This document shows, one piece after another, positions 1 through 10,647 of a DNA stretch of 64,000 bases; positions within the stretch are counted from its first letter, which is position 1; each line of letters opens with the position of its first letter. The position numbers were made by a program, and so were the translations under genes. The stretch is from Isochrysis galbana (lineage: Eukaryota; Haptophyta; Isochrysidales; Isochrysidaceae): NCBI GenBank assembly GCA_018136815.1, contig CM030931.1:414021-478020 (forward strand). Reading direction: 5' to 3'. A model generated the notes under the pieces. That model was not told the DNA's origin and did no database searches. It was given only the letters and a program-made list of their open reading frames with translations.

Positions 1-1161
1 TGCTCCAGCCGCCGTTCGTCGTCGGCGCTATCTGTGCACGTGAGGGAGGAGGCCTCGCTCGCCACGCCGAACGGGAGCGCCTCGGCCTCAGAGGAGCGCG
101 GGCGGCACACGCCGCTCGCGGTGACCGTGCGCGTCGTCCACGCGCTGAAGCACCTGCACGGCTCGTGGTCCAGCAAGCCTGCACGTGCTTCCCTGGTCTC
201 GGCCTTCACCGATGATCCGAGCCTCTTCTCTGAAGTGCCACTCCGCGATGTTGTGCTCACCTCCCAGCTACCCATCTGTGCTGTGGGCGCCGCGCACGCT
301 CTCTTCAGCACACGATCCAAGTATTCCGAACAGATGTTCATGACCATTGGCTCGACGGATGTGAAGATTAGCAGTTGGTCCCGAGACGACGGGCCGTTTG
401 TCCGCGATGGTGAGCAGTCCTTCCAACCCTTGCCGCTGACCGGCGCGCCGCCGGCGGGTGTAGTCTCCCCGCTGGTGTTGGTGCGGGAGATCGAGCGGCG
501 CCAGCCTGTAAAGACCAAGCTATCTCCCACCCGCATAACCCGGGTTCGCGAGCGTCAGACGCTTGGGCGCACACCAAAGGGCATCTACGTCATACTGATC
601 GATCAGTCTCTGCTCGACGTGCCCTACGGAGATTACTTCACGGTCTACACCAAGCTCACGATCACGGACGGCATCGGCCTTGCTGCAGCCAGTGCGGAGC
701 GCTCAACTACCACAAACATCCGGGTGGCGCCTCAAGCTGGACAGCCCTCTCGTCAAAGACAAGCCACCTTGGCCATGGAAGGCGATGCTCCCTCCGGCCG
801 ATCCTCGATCGATATTGCTCGCGCGAGGCCCGCAGCTGCTCATCGCGCAGACGTGCTCGAATGTGACAATGGGCCACCGATGGCGATGGGCGAAGCAGTC
901 CCACTCGTGGATCGGGCGCTCTGCGGTAGCGACCGCCCTTTGTACGACCGAGGGGGCGAAAATGCGGCGGCGCAGTGCGCCATCAGAGTATCCGTCGAGG
1001 TGCGTTTCCACAAGAGCACGTTTTTTGAGAAGAAGATTCGGACCAACACAAAGGAGGAGGTGGCTGAATCGTTTGCGAAGGCGCTGCCCTTGATGCATGA
1101 GGCTATTGCGCAAGACGCTGCCGCACCCAGGGCCTCTATGGCCGAGTTTGTCATCGTCTAG
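1..1161 (+). CDS. VASt-domain (StART-like) lipid-transfer protein, 3' part
   Basis: The frame is open from base 1 to the TAG at 1159-1161, so the 5' end lies outside the window. The visible protein carries a VASt domain, the sterol/lipid-binding fold of GRAMD1/Aster and yeast Lam proteins, which act at ER-plasma membrane contacts. Recognisable pieces are the KISSWSRDDGPF stretch near 375 (first strand and helix), LDVPYGDYF near 615, and VEVRFHKSTFFEKKI near 1000, which matches the conserved late strand 'v.f.K.t.fK..I', followed by a C-terminal helix. About 90 residues of low similarity (roughly 690-985) separate the last two blocks; this could be a loop or an unspliced in-frame intron. The GRAM domain expected upstream is not in the window. 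The family call rests on motif order only. Confidence 0.7.
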   Translation, partial: CSSRRSSSALSVHVREEASLATPNGSASASEERGRHTPLAVTVRVVHALKHLHGSWSSKPARASLVSAFTDDPSLFSEVPLRDVVLTSQLPICAVGAAHALFSTRSKYSEQMFMTIGSTDVKISSWSRDDGPFVRDGEQSFQPLPLTGAPPAGVVSPLVLVREIERRQPVKTKLSPTRITRVRERQTLGRTPKGIYVILIDQSLLDVPYGDYFTVYTKLTITDGIGLAAASAERSTTTNIRVAPQAGQPSRQRQATLAMEGDAPSGRSSIDIARARPAAAHRADVLECDNGPPMAMGEAVPLVDRALCGSDRPLYDRGGENAAAQCAIRVSVEVRFHKSTFFEKKIRTNTKEEVAESFAKALPLMHEAIAQDAAAPRASMAEFVIV

Positions 1162-1828
1162 GCAAAGTCAGCCACGTGCGCATCGTGCAGCACATCAGTC
1201 GATGTGGGGCTTCCTCGGAGAACCCATCGAGGAGTACTCGCCTTCTTTCCATTCATGTTGGGAGCCCGCTCTCGGCGAGTGTCGACCTCAAGGATTTTGC
1301 ATGCCATGAATCGCCTTCCATGCCCATTGTGCCCGCCCATGCGGAGGGGAACCGCACCCGTGCGCCTGAGAGCGGGCCCCATTTCTCGCGCGCTTGTCGC
1401 TTGTGAAGAGAAAGGCCTGGTGATTTGGATTTGCTACTGACGGCCGTCGAGCAAATCAGCTGCACGGAGTCTACTGCTCAAGCCATCTCCATGTCATGCT
1501 TGCTTCTCAAACCTCACAGCACTCACACAGCCTCAATGTGGCGCGCCCTCTATTCCTTGTACTGTTGTGGGCTACACATCGCCCTCGTGAGTACAGGTAC
1601 AGGCTCTCGGCCAAGATCTCCGTCGCCAAGCGCTCGATGCATTTCTACGGCCCGTAGCCGCCCGGAACCTGCTCCTAGCTATTCATATGCCCTGTCCTTC
1701 CCACTTGTAGCACGTGGCAGTTCCGATCTTTCCCTCTGCAAGCGGCCAGCGCACCGTGCACCGTCCATCCGTGCCATCGGCTCGCTGGCGCATTTTGGCA
1801 AAGAGCATGTATCATGTGTCAAGCAAGT
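1162..1828. other. intergenic, nothing recognised
   Basis: Several short overlapping ORFs on both strands have no recognisable motif. No repeat or RNA gene is evident. Confidence 0.5.
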
Positions 1829-1904
1829 GTCGTTCCGTCAATTATGGGACATCAAACGAATGGAGCCATCGAATGTCCATAGTTATTTATATACAACCCC
1901 CCCC

Positions 1905-2170
1905 CCCCCCCCCGAGGCGTGCGCTTCGCGGTGACGCCGTGCGTGCGTATGTCGCGATGTGCATCGGTTCTCCCGCCCCCCGCGCGACGCCGTGTGTGCG
2001 CATAATTTTTGATCTACGAAAGGCTGACAATTGCATAAACAGACAACAGAAGTTTTCGCACGGGGCAGATGTGATGATTCGCAATCACCCGGGTGCACGC
2101 CGTGCGCACGTACGGCGCGATGTGCATCGGTCTTCACGCGAGACGCCGTGTGTGCGCATACCATCTTTTT
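1905..2170 (+). repeat. two tandem GC-rich units of the A/B element
   Basis: The core CGCGATGTGCATCGG occurs at about 1953 and 2116, each flanked by GACGCCGTG(C/T)GTGCGCAT. The unit is about 163 bp. Three further copies lie in element B at about 57790, 57956 and 58134, so the array is part of the element family and not local slippage. Confidence 0.75.
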
Positions 2171-2185
2171 GATCTAGCGCGCCCG

Positions 2186-2396
2186 CTCGTCGAGCTCAAC
2201 CCACTGGAGCTCGAGTCGGTCGTTGCTCGTTGCACACTCGAGAGGTGTTTGCGCAACCTCTCGTTCGGCCAGAGGGCTTGTGTCGTCCGAGGGCGCGTCG
2301 GCGTCGTGCACAGCGCGCGCGCCTACTCGTCGAGCTCAACCCACTGGAGCTCGAGTCGGTCGTTGCACAGTCGGGAGGTGTTGCGCAACCCTCTCC
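2186..2396 (+). repeat. direct duplication of a 70-80 bp segment
   Basis: A segment beginning CTCGTCGAGCTCAACCCACT at 2186 recurs at 2326, followed in both copies by GGAGCTCGAGTCGGTCGTTG and then a diverging GAGGTGTT(T)GCGCAAC tail. The spacing is 140 bp. Confidence 0.75.
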
Positions 2397-3406
2397 TTCA
2401 GCCAGCGCATTAGTGAACTCTCCTGTGCGACCCTGTGCCTTGGCCTCTGCTGCGCTGGACTTGGCGTACGCATGAAGCGCGTATGCATGAGTCCAGCGCA
2501 GGCCACCATCGGGCCGAGCTTGCACATGAGCCCTGGGCTCAATGCGCTCGCCTCGGCGAACGGCCTCCATGAGGGCCTGAACTTCTGACAGCGCTCGCCA
2601 GCGCGCTCGCCAGCGTCCCAGGGGCCGGCCTCATGGAGGTCGGGCCGTGTCGAATTATCGTATGCCTGCGGCGCGATGGGCGGGGATATGTCACTACCGG
2701 ACTGTGCGACCCTCGAGATCGAGCGTGCGACCCACCAGGGACCTCCCACATCCCTCGCGAGGCGCTTGAGCTTGGGCTCCTCACCAGCTGGCAGCCATTG
2801 CAAGGCCGACAGCCGGCGATCGGCCGACGCGGAACCTCCGCGTTTCTTATGGGGATTCGCCCGACATTCACTGCTTTGATTCCCTCACGCGCGCAATCCT
2901 CCCATTCTCCCAAAATAGACCTCCATGGGCCGGACAAGGCGGGGGAGTCACTCACCGACGCCATGGATTTTCGTGGGGTAGAGGGGGTTCGCGGGGGGGG
3001 GGGGGGGGGGGGGCGAGGGGGGGCAGGTAAGGGGGGTCCCTGGGGAATCCTTGGACACCCAGGAGGGATGGAAAATAGTTGTTAAAAAGCGTGAGTGACC
3101 GGCCTACCATTTCGGCCGTAAATAGTAAATAGTGGTAGTGGGATATTAATTGTTAACTGTACCCGCGAGGCGAGTTTCGGGTGCACCCGGTGACCCTCCT
3201 CCCGCCTCCTGCTCCCTCCCCTGCTCTTCTTCGCTCAGAGGACCAAGGCGGCATAAAGGCGTCGAGCAGTGCCTTCTTTTTTTCAAATACCCATTGTATA
3301 TTAAATTAGTATTTGATAGTGGAGCTGTAGATAGCTAATTATAATTAAAGTTTAAACTGGATATGAAAATAAAAATTCACGTGGTCCTCGTTCGACGGAA
3401 CGCGAC

Positions 3407-3767
3407 CTCAGACCTCAGATGGCGGCGGGGGTAGGGGTGGGGGGGAGGGCGGGGCAGGCGAAAGGGCCGGGAGGATGAGGGCGTGTCGTAGCAACGCTTG
3501 CGTGCAAGTTGTGGGGTCCAGAGTCGCAGGCGCGGCGAGAATATTGAGTGATTTTTAATTAGATGCTTCACAAAGGTTTGGAGTTACTACTCGTATCAGC
3601 ACTCTTATCACCTCTCACCAAGATACCCCCATGAGAAATAGCGGAGGAGCCAAGCTGTCCATGATAGAAGTACAAGCGCAAATCGAATGGCGTGAAAAGT
3701 GAAAACGTCCATGTCCACGTGGCAACTTAAGCCATATCTGCCCGCGAGGTCTCCCAATTGTCGTCAA
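3407..3767. other. intergenic, nothing recognised
   Basis: This short region between element A and the 3' end of the endonuclease-like gene has no gene or repeat that I can support. Confidence 0.5.
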
Positions 3768-5679
3768 CTATTTGGGCACAATAGTAGTTGCTAGCAAAGC
3801 ATGGTCCGAGGGGAAAGCCAGTGTCGGCAAAACCATCTCGTCCTCAAAGCGTCCCTCGCCTGTGTTGTCCCTGCCCATAGTCTCGACCGTCCACAGGCTG
3901 GCAGAGAAGAGCACAAAATCCTTCGGATTGCGGTCGCCCTTTGTGGCACGTTCCTCGAGTGCGCAGGCCTTCTGTAACTGCGGTTGCAGGAACGTGCGAG
4001 CGCAATAGGTGGTATAATTGGAGGCGTCAAGAGACGATCCCCAGCAAGACGAATAGCCGAGAGACGTAAAGGCCTCAGCGAATTCTTCAACGCCCTGGAT
4101 CTTGCCCGGCTTCCCCTTGATTGCTGTGTTGGCGTCAAGCCCAAAAATGAGCAAATGTTCGGGCATTGACTGGGCTAAAGCATGCACGGCTTGTAGCACC
4201 GGCAGCGATGCGAGCCCGTTCGTATCACCATGAAAGCTGGCCAAGAGATAGCTGGTCTGTGCACCATCTGCAGCGGCAAGGTCCGCCGGGCCGCCCGCCT
4301 TGGCCTTGACGGAGATGGCAAGTAGGTCTCCAGCCGCGACGGGTGCGTCGGATGTGGAGCACAGGCAGAGCGCCTTATTGGTCAGCTCAACGACGCTCGC
4401 CTCGTCAAACGCGGCTCGCGAAAGTAGAAGTAGGCTGTTTTGGTCGGACTTGGACTTGGCCTCAGGCGCAACTACAAAGTGACTCGCGCACAGCGGCGAG
4501 GTGTCGGCCGACACTGCTGCTGGGAAGGAGGAAGATGCCTCTTGCACAAAGAGGATATCGTGCTTTCCTGCCGCCAGAATCTCAAGAGTGCGCTGCAGCT
4601 TGTTGTCGTAGAGCGCAGCCAGCACCCCTGCCTTGATGGTCTGCCATGCGCCAGAAGGAGACACAGTGTTGACAATGTGGACCTGAAGGGGAAGGGATTT
4701 CGAGGAATCACGGAATTGCCGACGTGCTTATAGAGCGTGCCCCAGGCTTCACTCCGAGCAACCGAATGCAGGAGGGGGAGGGAGGGGGATATCGACTATG
4801 CGATCGGCCAAGGGGCACAGTGCGGACGGGGACGGACTCCTGCATGAGAGGCGCTGCCAGGCGCACCAAAATGGAGTCAAACACCGCAGCGCACAGTGTT
4901 TGCAGTGGAATGGAGATGGCCTCTTCCTCCTCTGTGATCGCTGGATACTTTGCCCGCTTGATGGGGCCAAGAAGCTCGGCAGCAATGGTCTCCTTTGGCG
5001 CATCAGAGCTGTTCTTGCCAGGGAGGCGCAGCGGGGTCCGAAACATGAAGTCGGACCACGCCTTCCACCATGCATGCTGCGACGAGAGATCGCCCGAGTA
5101 GCACGATATCACAGTTGGGCGGAAGACTCGGCCTTGGTCGGCAGTGTCGATGGTGTTGGTGACGCGATCGGGCATGGAGGCGAGCCGCTTATCGCCCAGC
5201 GACTTGTCCTTCATGAAGCCCGATACGATCTTGCGATTCGAAAGATCGTTATGCCAGAATTCGCTCACCTTATCAAGCCCCGTCCAGCCTTGCTCCGCCA
5301 TGAGCACGTGGAGCGCGGAGAAGTGCTCGGCTGAAAAGACCTCAGAAACAGGCACATCGCGCTCGCCCGGATCGGAGATGAAGGCCTGCACGCCGGCCAT
5401 TAGCAAGTTGTACTCTGGATCGTCGTGCGTGATCCAGTACTCGAATGGGTTGTTGTTGATGGCGGCAATGTTCCACGTAGCGGCCTTGAGTACTCTACGT
5501 TGCGCCATGCCAGCTCCTGCCGGTGTCTCTCCGTCGGCAACACGGACAAGGTAGTTAGCGATATGCCTGAGTGGAGATGGCGCACCTACCAGCAACGCGT
5601 CAAGTACGGCATCGGCCAAGATAGCCTCTAAGTTGTGCTCACGCAGGTATCGTTCGATTCGCACGTCCTCATGTGCCAT
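3768..5679 (-). CDS. endonuclease/exonuclease/phosphatase (EEP) protein with N-terminal Dpy-30/RIIa-like motif
   Basis: Two exons are supported. Exon 1 runs 5679-4867 (donor GTGCGC at 4866) and exon 2 runs 4682-3768 (acceptor CCCCTTCAG), phase 0, about 575 residues. Near the N-terminus, YLREHNLEAILADAVLDALL then PSPLRHIANYL fits the RIIa/Dpy-30 dimerisation helix pair. The EEP fold follows: ATWNIAAINNNPF (first strand with the Asn), HDILFVQEAS with the catalytic-type Glu just after the intron, LIFGLDANT, and the C-terminal FPSDHALLAT with the DH pair. This suggests a Mg-dependent phosphodiesterase/nuclease-type enzyme anchored through a docking motif; the substrate is unknown. ATG 5679 was chosen because it lies just before the RIIa motif. 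An ATG further upstream (about 5721) would add a low-complexity purine-encoded stretch. Confidence 0.7.
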
Positions 5680-6550
5680 CTCTCCCTGTCTCCCTTCCTG
5701 CCTCCCTCTCTCTGTCTCCATCTCTGCCTCTGCCAACGCCTCTCTCTCCTTGTCTCTCCAACACCCTTCTCCTTCCCTTGTCTACGAGCGCAGCAAAATG
5801 CAAGTGGTGCTTGGCGTGGACTGTCACTCTAGCCTGCCCCCTCTCCCCCCCCTCCCCCCTTTTCTGAAAGCGAGTCTTGCCTGTGAGTTGGGGGGTAGGT
5901 TGGTGGGGGGGAGCTGGGGGGGTAACAAACATAGAGGTGGAGAGGGCTGAGGGGGAGGGGGAGAGTGGAGGAGGAGATGCAGATTGAGCGGGAGAGAAAA
6001 AAAACAGAGTGGGAGTGGGAGGGGCCGGGGGAAGGGGCCGGGGCAGAGCGAAGGGCAGTGCGAGGGGCGGTGCGAGGGAGAGGGCGAGCGGGAAGGGAGG
6101 GCGGGAAGAGCAAGGGGAGGGGGAGGGGGAGGCGGAGGATGGCGGGGAGGGGGAGGGGGAAGGACAAGGGGGAGGGGGAGAGAGAGAGAGGCAGAGGGGA
6201 GATAAGGAGTATGAAAAACAAGGAGAGGAGGAGAGAGAGGGGTATGGGAGAGGGAGGAAGGGGGAGGGAGAGAAAATGTTAGCGGAGGGGGCAGAGGGAG
6301 AGGGAGATCGTGTACGGTGTGCGAAGAGAGATAGGGAGGGGGAGAGAGAGGAGAGGGGGGGGAGCCAAAGAGTGCGGAGGGAGGAGTCGGGCGTGTACTG
6401 TGTGCTCCATTGCGGCAGAGCGCAAGACGAGAGAGAGGGAGAGGGAGAGGGAAGGGCATAGAGAGGAAGGGGCAGAGAGAGAGGGAGGGAGAGGGGTGGA
6501 GAGAGCGGACCTGCGAGGAGCAGATGGAGAGAGAGGTTGGTGGTAATCCT
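5680..6550. repeat. low-complexity purine/pyrimidine tract
   Basis: The + strand is CT-rich at 5680-5860 and then almost pure GA/G at 5935-6530. Long ORFs here encode only Pro/Ser/Leu or Arg/Gly/Glu repeats and are not credible genes. The tract lies directly 5' of the EEP gene. Confidence 0.85.
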
Positions 6551-7085
6551 CGCGCCGACACGTAAGGGGACTCCTGGAGACATAATGTAAGGCCTCTATT
6601 GCATTATGTTAACGCTGCGGTCCAATGAGAAGAATCGCGAGAAGGGCAACGTGGCAGCAGTCGTGAGGAGCGCTCAAGATGACCTTGGCAAGCCTTAGTT
6701 TTTCTCCATGATGAATGAATAGATCCTCTCCCAGAGGGAGGGCAAGCACGCTCTCTCTCAAGTGAAGAAGGGAGAGGACGAGGGAGAGCGCACGCCGTCC
6801 CTCCGCGAAGCCGACTTAGAAGTTAGACAGGTGTCCCAAGGGCAAGCTCAAGCTCGCCTTCTCAGCCCACTGAGTGTGCCCAAAAAAAAACCCCGCTGAG
6901 TGTGCTGACTGTGAGCTGCCAAAAATCAATGGCGTTTTTTATGGCAGCGACATGGGAGAGTGCGACTTGTCAAATCGCTGCGAGGTTGAGTCGTTGTTTA
7001 GCTGGACTTTTCTTCTCCTCTAGTAATAATCAATAATCAACTGTATCTGTATGATACTATATGACCGTTTGTACTTATTAGGACG
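6551..7085. other. intergenic, nothing recognised
   Basis: No ORF with a motif and no clear repeat was found between the purine tract and the LINE 5' fragment. Confidence 0.45.
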
Positions 7086-7510
7086 TTCAGCAACTAACTT
7101 TATAGTTACGACGCGATGGAGCGCGCCGGCGAGCCTCTCCTCTCCTCCGGCCCCCCCGCTGAGGGCGGCCCCCCAGCCCCCATGGACCTGTCGCAGTCGA
7201 AGCGACCGCGTCCGCCGTCAGAGGCCGAGCAGGTGAAGGTGAGTGCGACTCCGGTCGCACCCCGCGGCCCGTGGCCTCGGGCCTCGGCCACACCCAGCAA
7301 GCTAGTGACTAGTGAAGCCAGCAAGGCAGACATGCTGGCCCTCCCCATGGGGGGAGGCAGTCTGCAGACCCCACCACTCTAACACCACGACCACACTGCC
7401 ACACTCTCCATGGGCATGCCTCATGGCAGAGGCCCCTCTCACCCTGGTGACGGTCGCGCTGCCCCGGGCAGTGCTAGCTAGCGAGCTAGTGGAGGAGAGG
7501 GAATGCGAAT
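7086..7510 (+). mobile_element. LINE 5' fragment: 5' leader and start of ORF1
   Basis: The ATG at 7116 starts MERAGEPLL.., rich in Pro, with PPAPMDLSQSKRPRPPSE and later LPMGGGS. The LINE at 27786 starts MERAPTAPT.., with RPKPPEPKRSQPSAP and LPMGAGS. Both ATGs sit in GCGATGGAGCGCGC and both are preceded by an AT-rich pseudo-palindrome (here CAACTAACTTTATAGTT). This reads as the 5' end of a second copy of the same LINE family. The frame stops at 7381 and no ORF1 core follows, so the copy is truncated. Confidence 0.6.
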
Positions 7511-9200
7511 GAGAGCTTCTTAGGTCCGAGGTAGACACGGGGGACTACAACGCAGGGCCTCAAAAAGTCTAAAGGCACAGAACCACATAAACTAAACCAA
7601 TGTCGAGTCGAGCGTGGCCGGAGGGCTCTGAGCCACTCCGTCGCGAGCAGCACCGGCGGCTAGCGCGGCGCTTTGGCCCTCCTCCCCACCGGGAGTCGGG
7701 TGAATGAAATTCTGGACTGGGTCGGGCAACCCCATTTGGGTGTCTGGACGGGGGACGAACGGCGAACGAAGGGCTGTGGGGCGGCGAGGCGCTCCTAGCG
7801 GCCCTAGTGTGTTGGGTTTTAAGAGATTGTTAGACCTACAAAGAACTCTTCCCTCAGGGAGGGAGCCTAGGCTGCTTGAGTGCAGCGACGCAGCGAACAA
7901 CGACGGACAACGAAGCTGAGAACAACAGGCTACACCGACTCACGAACACACCGGAATCATTCACCCAAACCAAGCAAATTATCAAGCAACCGCGACCCCA
8001 AATCACCGATAACTCAAACACGTCGCGAGAGACGGAGAGAGAGAGCGAGAGAGAGAGAGACTCCGCAGCGACGGCCGGAGCGTGTCTCCGTTGTAACTTC
8101 CCACGTAGCGGAGAGTCCGAAGGGGAGCGTCATGTCGCGCGACCACGGCGATCACTTTGGATACAGATCGCAACGAGATGTCTTCACGACAGAGGAAATC
8201 TTGCCGTTGAGCGTGAACCTTCTAGACGCTTCTAACGAACAACCCTGAGTAGCAACCAAGGGGAAGAAACACCAAAGGGGCCAAGGCTTGCATGTAACTT
8301 GCATCAAGGGGAAAGATTCCCTCACCTAGGAAGCGAACCTACACCGGTCTCCAAGGGGAGATGGCAAATTAAACCTCAAATCTCGAGCGGCTAGAGCAAC
8401 CGACTCGCTCGCCAAAACCTTGACCGAGAAGAAAGAAGCAAGGACCTACAAGCCAAGGGTAGCGGACCTAGGGAATATGAGAGGAAGTTTCCGAACGCCA
8501 ACGCCAAACGCCGAACGCGGGGATTCAACGAAACCCTATCCAGGCCAAGCAGAACCTACGAAGAACAGGCCTGGACAACAACGAAAGTCAGCAGGTCCCA
8601 AGAAAGAACCGGAACCCAACAAGAAACAACAAGCCTTGCAAGAAGCTAAACAAGCCTTCACAAGGTAACTCGAGAGCCTGAGACAAGCGCGCAGCGAGTG
8701 ACAGGCGACCTGGCTCCTTTGGGTCAAGATTACCCGAAAGGAGGAAACCTGGAATCTAGACCTGACAAACAGGCTAGAAGGAACGAAACGGTAACTCAAA
8801 TTCTAGATCGCTAGGGACGAACCCTACCAACCTAGATGTACCTGAGCTTCGCCGTGTGGCCGCACGACGAAGGACCTGGAAATAAGAGCCTAGAAATCGC
8901 ATCATCTAGGATGAATGCGACAAACGCAGCGAAAACTAACCACACCTGGACGGACGGCCAGGCGTCGGCACCAGGGCAATTCAGCAACGCGCAGACATGC
9001 GACAGAGGGGTCGGCACAACGCGGGCAGACCTCGCTGGGGAGATACGACCGATGGACGAGAGAAGACGGAAGACAGTCATGGAACATTTGATGACATCGA
9101 GAGAAAGTAAGAGAAGAGGCGGTATACTAATCGACGAGATCTTGAGGCTTAAAATAACCCACAGGTTAGAAGTAAAAGCCTGTCATCGTATGGAATACGA
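7511..9200. other. unassigned purine-rich region, probably transposon debris
   Basis: Several short + strand ORFs (8420-8668, 8836-9354) encode Lys/Arg/Pro-rich peptides without recognisable domains. A short GA run lies at 8036-8060. The region lies between a LINE 5' fragment and an element-end motif at 9215-9235. Confidence 0.35.
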
Positions 9201-9202
9201 CA

Positions 9203-9238
9203 AAATCACCTGGCCCTCTTTTGACGGAACGCGACTTT
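9203..9238. repeat. element-end motif (TGACGGAACGCGAC)
   Basis: CACCTGGCCCTC followed by TTTTGACGGAACGCGACTTT. It is nearly identical to 44462-44493 and to the inverted copy at 27596-27632, and shares its core with the right ends of elements A and B. No partner end is visible nearby. Confidence 0.65.
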
Positions 9239-9501
9239 CACGGGTCGCGTACTTTTGGACACCGGGTTCAGGGGCTAGAATCCTTCGCCAGTGCTTTTCG
9301 AACTCGTGTATACCCGGGTCTCCCGTCTCAGGTGTGGGAGCAGAGTCATGGTAAAGGAGAGACAAGGCAAGGTCTCTATGTGTCATTATGAGCATGAAAC
9401 GAAAAAATCTTCGCCATTTGTTTGTTTGTTGGTTTGTATTCACGGCCACTTTTTTGGGGGGGAGGGGCCCGGATTTTCTCCCACGTTCAGGGCCTGGCTA
9501 A

Positions 9502-9792
9502 CTAAACGCGCGAGGGGGACGACCCGCATATTTGGAAACGAGGGGTACCAAATGAAGGCAAACGACCTGGGGTGGTGTCGAGGCTCAATGGGGCATTGGT
9601 TCTTTTTCCGATTATTGGTGTGCCAAGATACGAAAGTTCCGCTTCATACCATGTGCCTTTGTTCTTCACATAGTATTCGCCATCTTGCGTTATGTGTAGT
9701 TCGGGGGGCGGTTCCACCGGGTCATTTTGTTCTTTGGTTTCGCGCCTGGGGGGTATGTCCCCCCTCGCCGCCGTATCCTCCAATGTCGACAT
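9502..9792 (-). mobile_element. LINE ORF2 fragment (YLG region)
   Basis: The peptide contains GEYYVKNKGTWYEAELSYLG followed by TPIIGK, matching GEYYLLQRGTWYEVELSYLG then TPIIGK in the LINE fragment at 13337-13975. The YLG motif is typical of the region after the active site of LINE reverse transcriptases. Only about 40 residues are shared, so this is a small remnant in reverse orientation. Confidence 0.5.
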
Positions 9793-10647
9793 TGTCGACG
9801 TTGCGTGGCTTACTAGTTACTAGCGTGACCCCCCTGCACGCCAAGAGGCAGCGCAGGGGGGTGGATGGTTCTCGCCCCCCATGAGGGGGGTCGAGAGAGT
9901 GGGGGGGGCGCGAGGCCCCCCTCCATGGCGACCAATCATAAGATTAGTGTGTCACCCATAAGAAAAAAAATGAGCCCCCTACACCTTGCTCCATCGCTGC
10001 GGCCATGCCCATGCCCCCATCCAATCCTGTGCAGCAGCTCCATATGACCCTGACACCATCGCGGTGACCAGGGCGGCCGAGAGGAGAGAGAGCGACGCCA
10101 TCAATCGCGCTCTCTCCGCAACAGATCCGGATAAAATTCTTCTTACAATCCTCTACACCATCGAACGCACACTCACAGTAATATGAATATACGTAGAATA
10201 CTAACATAAACAGGCCAGGCGCGAGAGAGGGAGAGGAGAGATAAGAGAAAGAAATGAAGAGAGAGAGGGGCTCGTCGCCTCTCCCCACATGAAGAGAAAC
10301 CCTACCCACTTAGTAAGTAGAGAATAGGACAGAGGAAGGTAAGGGATAGAAGGAGGACCATATGTAACATGTAACAGCCCCCAGAGCAGGGGAATTGGAG
10401 CCTGATGGGGAGGGCACGAGGAGCCTCCCCATTGTGAACTAAGCATAAACTTAGTTACGTCACAAATACAATCTACTGACGGTCTACTGAAAACTTCCCT
10501 GAACAAAACGTAGTCGATTTGCGCTCCGGCTGCATGGCTATGGAATGTACGGTACGGCGTGGGCACCTTGGCTGAGGCCGGTCTCAAAGCCCGCTCATGC
10601 GCCCCTCCCCTTCCCTTGACCCCCCCCCGAGCATTCTTCCTCCGGAT
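9793..10647. other. intergenic, nothing recognised
   Basis: GC-rich G/C runs lie at 9830-9930 and a GA-rich stretch at 10215-10270. No supported gene. Confidence 0.45.

Larger units (their letters stand above)
1829..3406 (+). mobile_element. non-autonomous element A (Fanzor-type left end)
   Basis: The left edge begins GTCGTTCCGTCAATT and runs into an imperfect hairpin (TATGGGACAT paired with ATGTCCATA, 1841-1882). The right edge ends TCGACGGAACGCGAC. The two ends are imperfect inverted repeats, about 12 of 15 positions matching in the GTCG..TTCCGTC core. The same left end occurs at 57563 and, inverted, at 22205-22261 just behind the Fanzor ORF. Element B (57563-59097) has the same ends and nearly the same length (1535 versus 1578 bp). 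Inside are GC-rich tandem units and a duplicated 70-80 bp segment. No transposase ORF is visible. No clear target duplication was found, so the exact borders are inferred. Confidence 0.55.

Noticed and set aside
5669-6583. Long ORFs on both strands (304, 245 and 150 residues)
   Set aside because: They encode only Pro/Ser/Leu or Arg/Gly/Glu and arise from a purine/pyrimidine tract.
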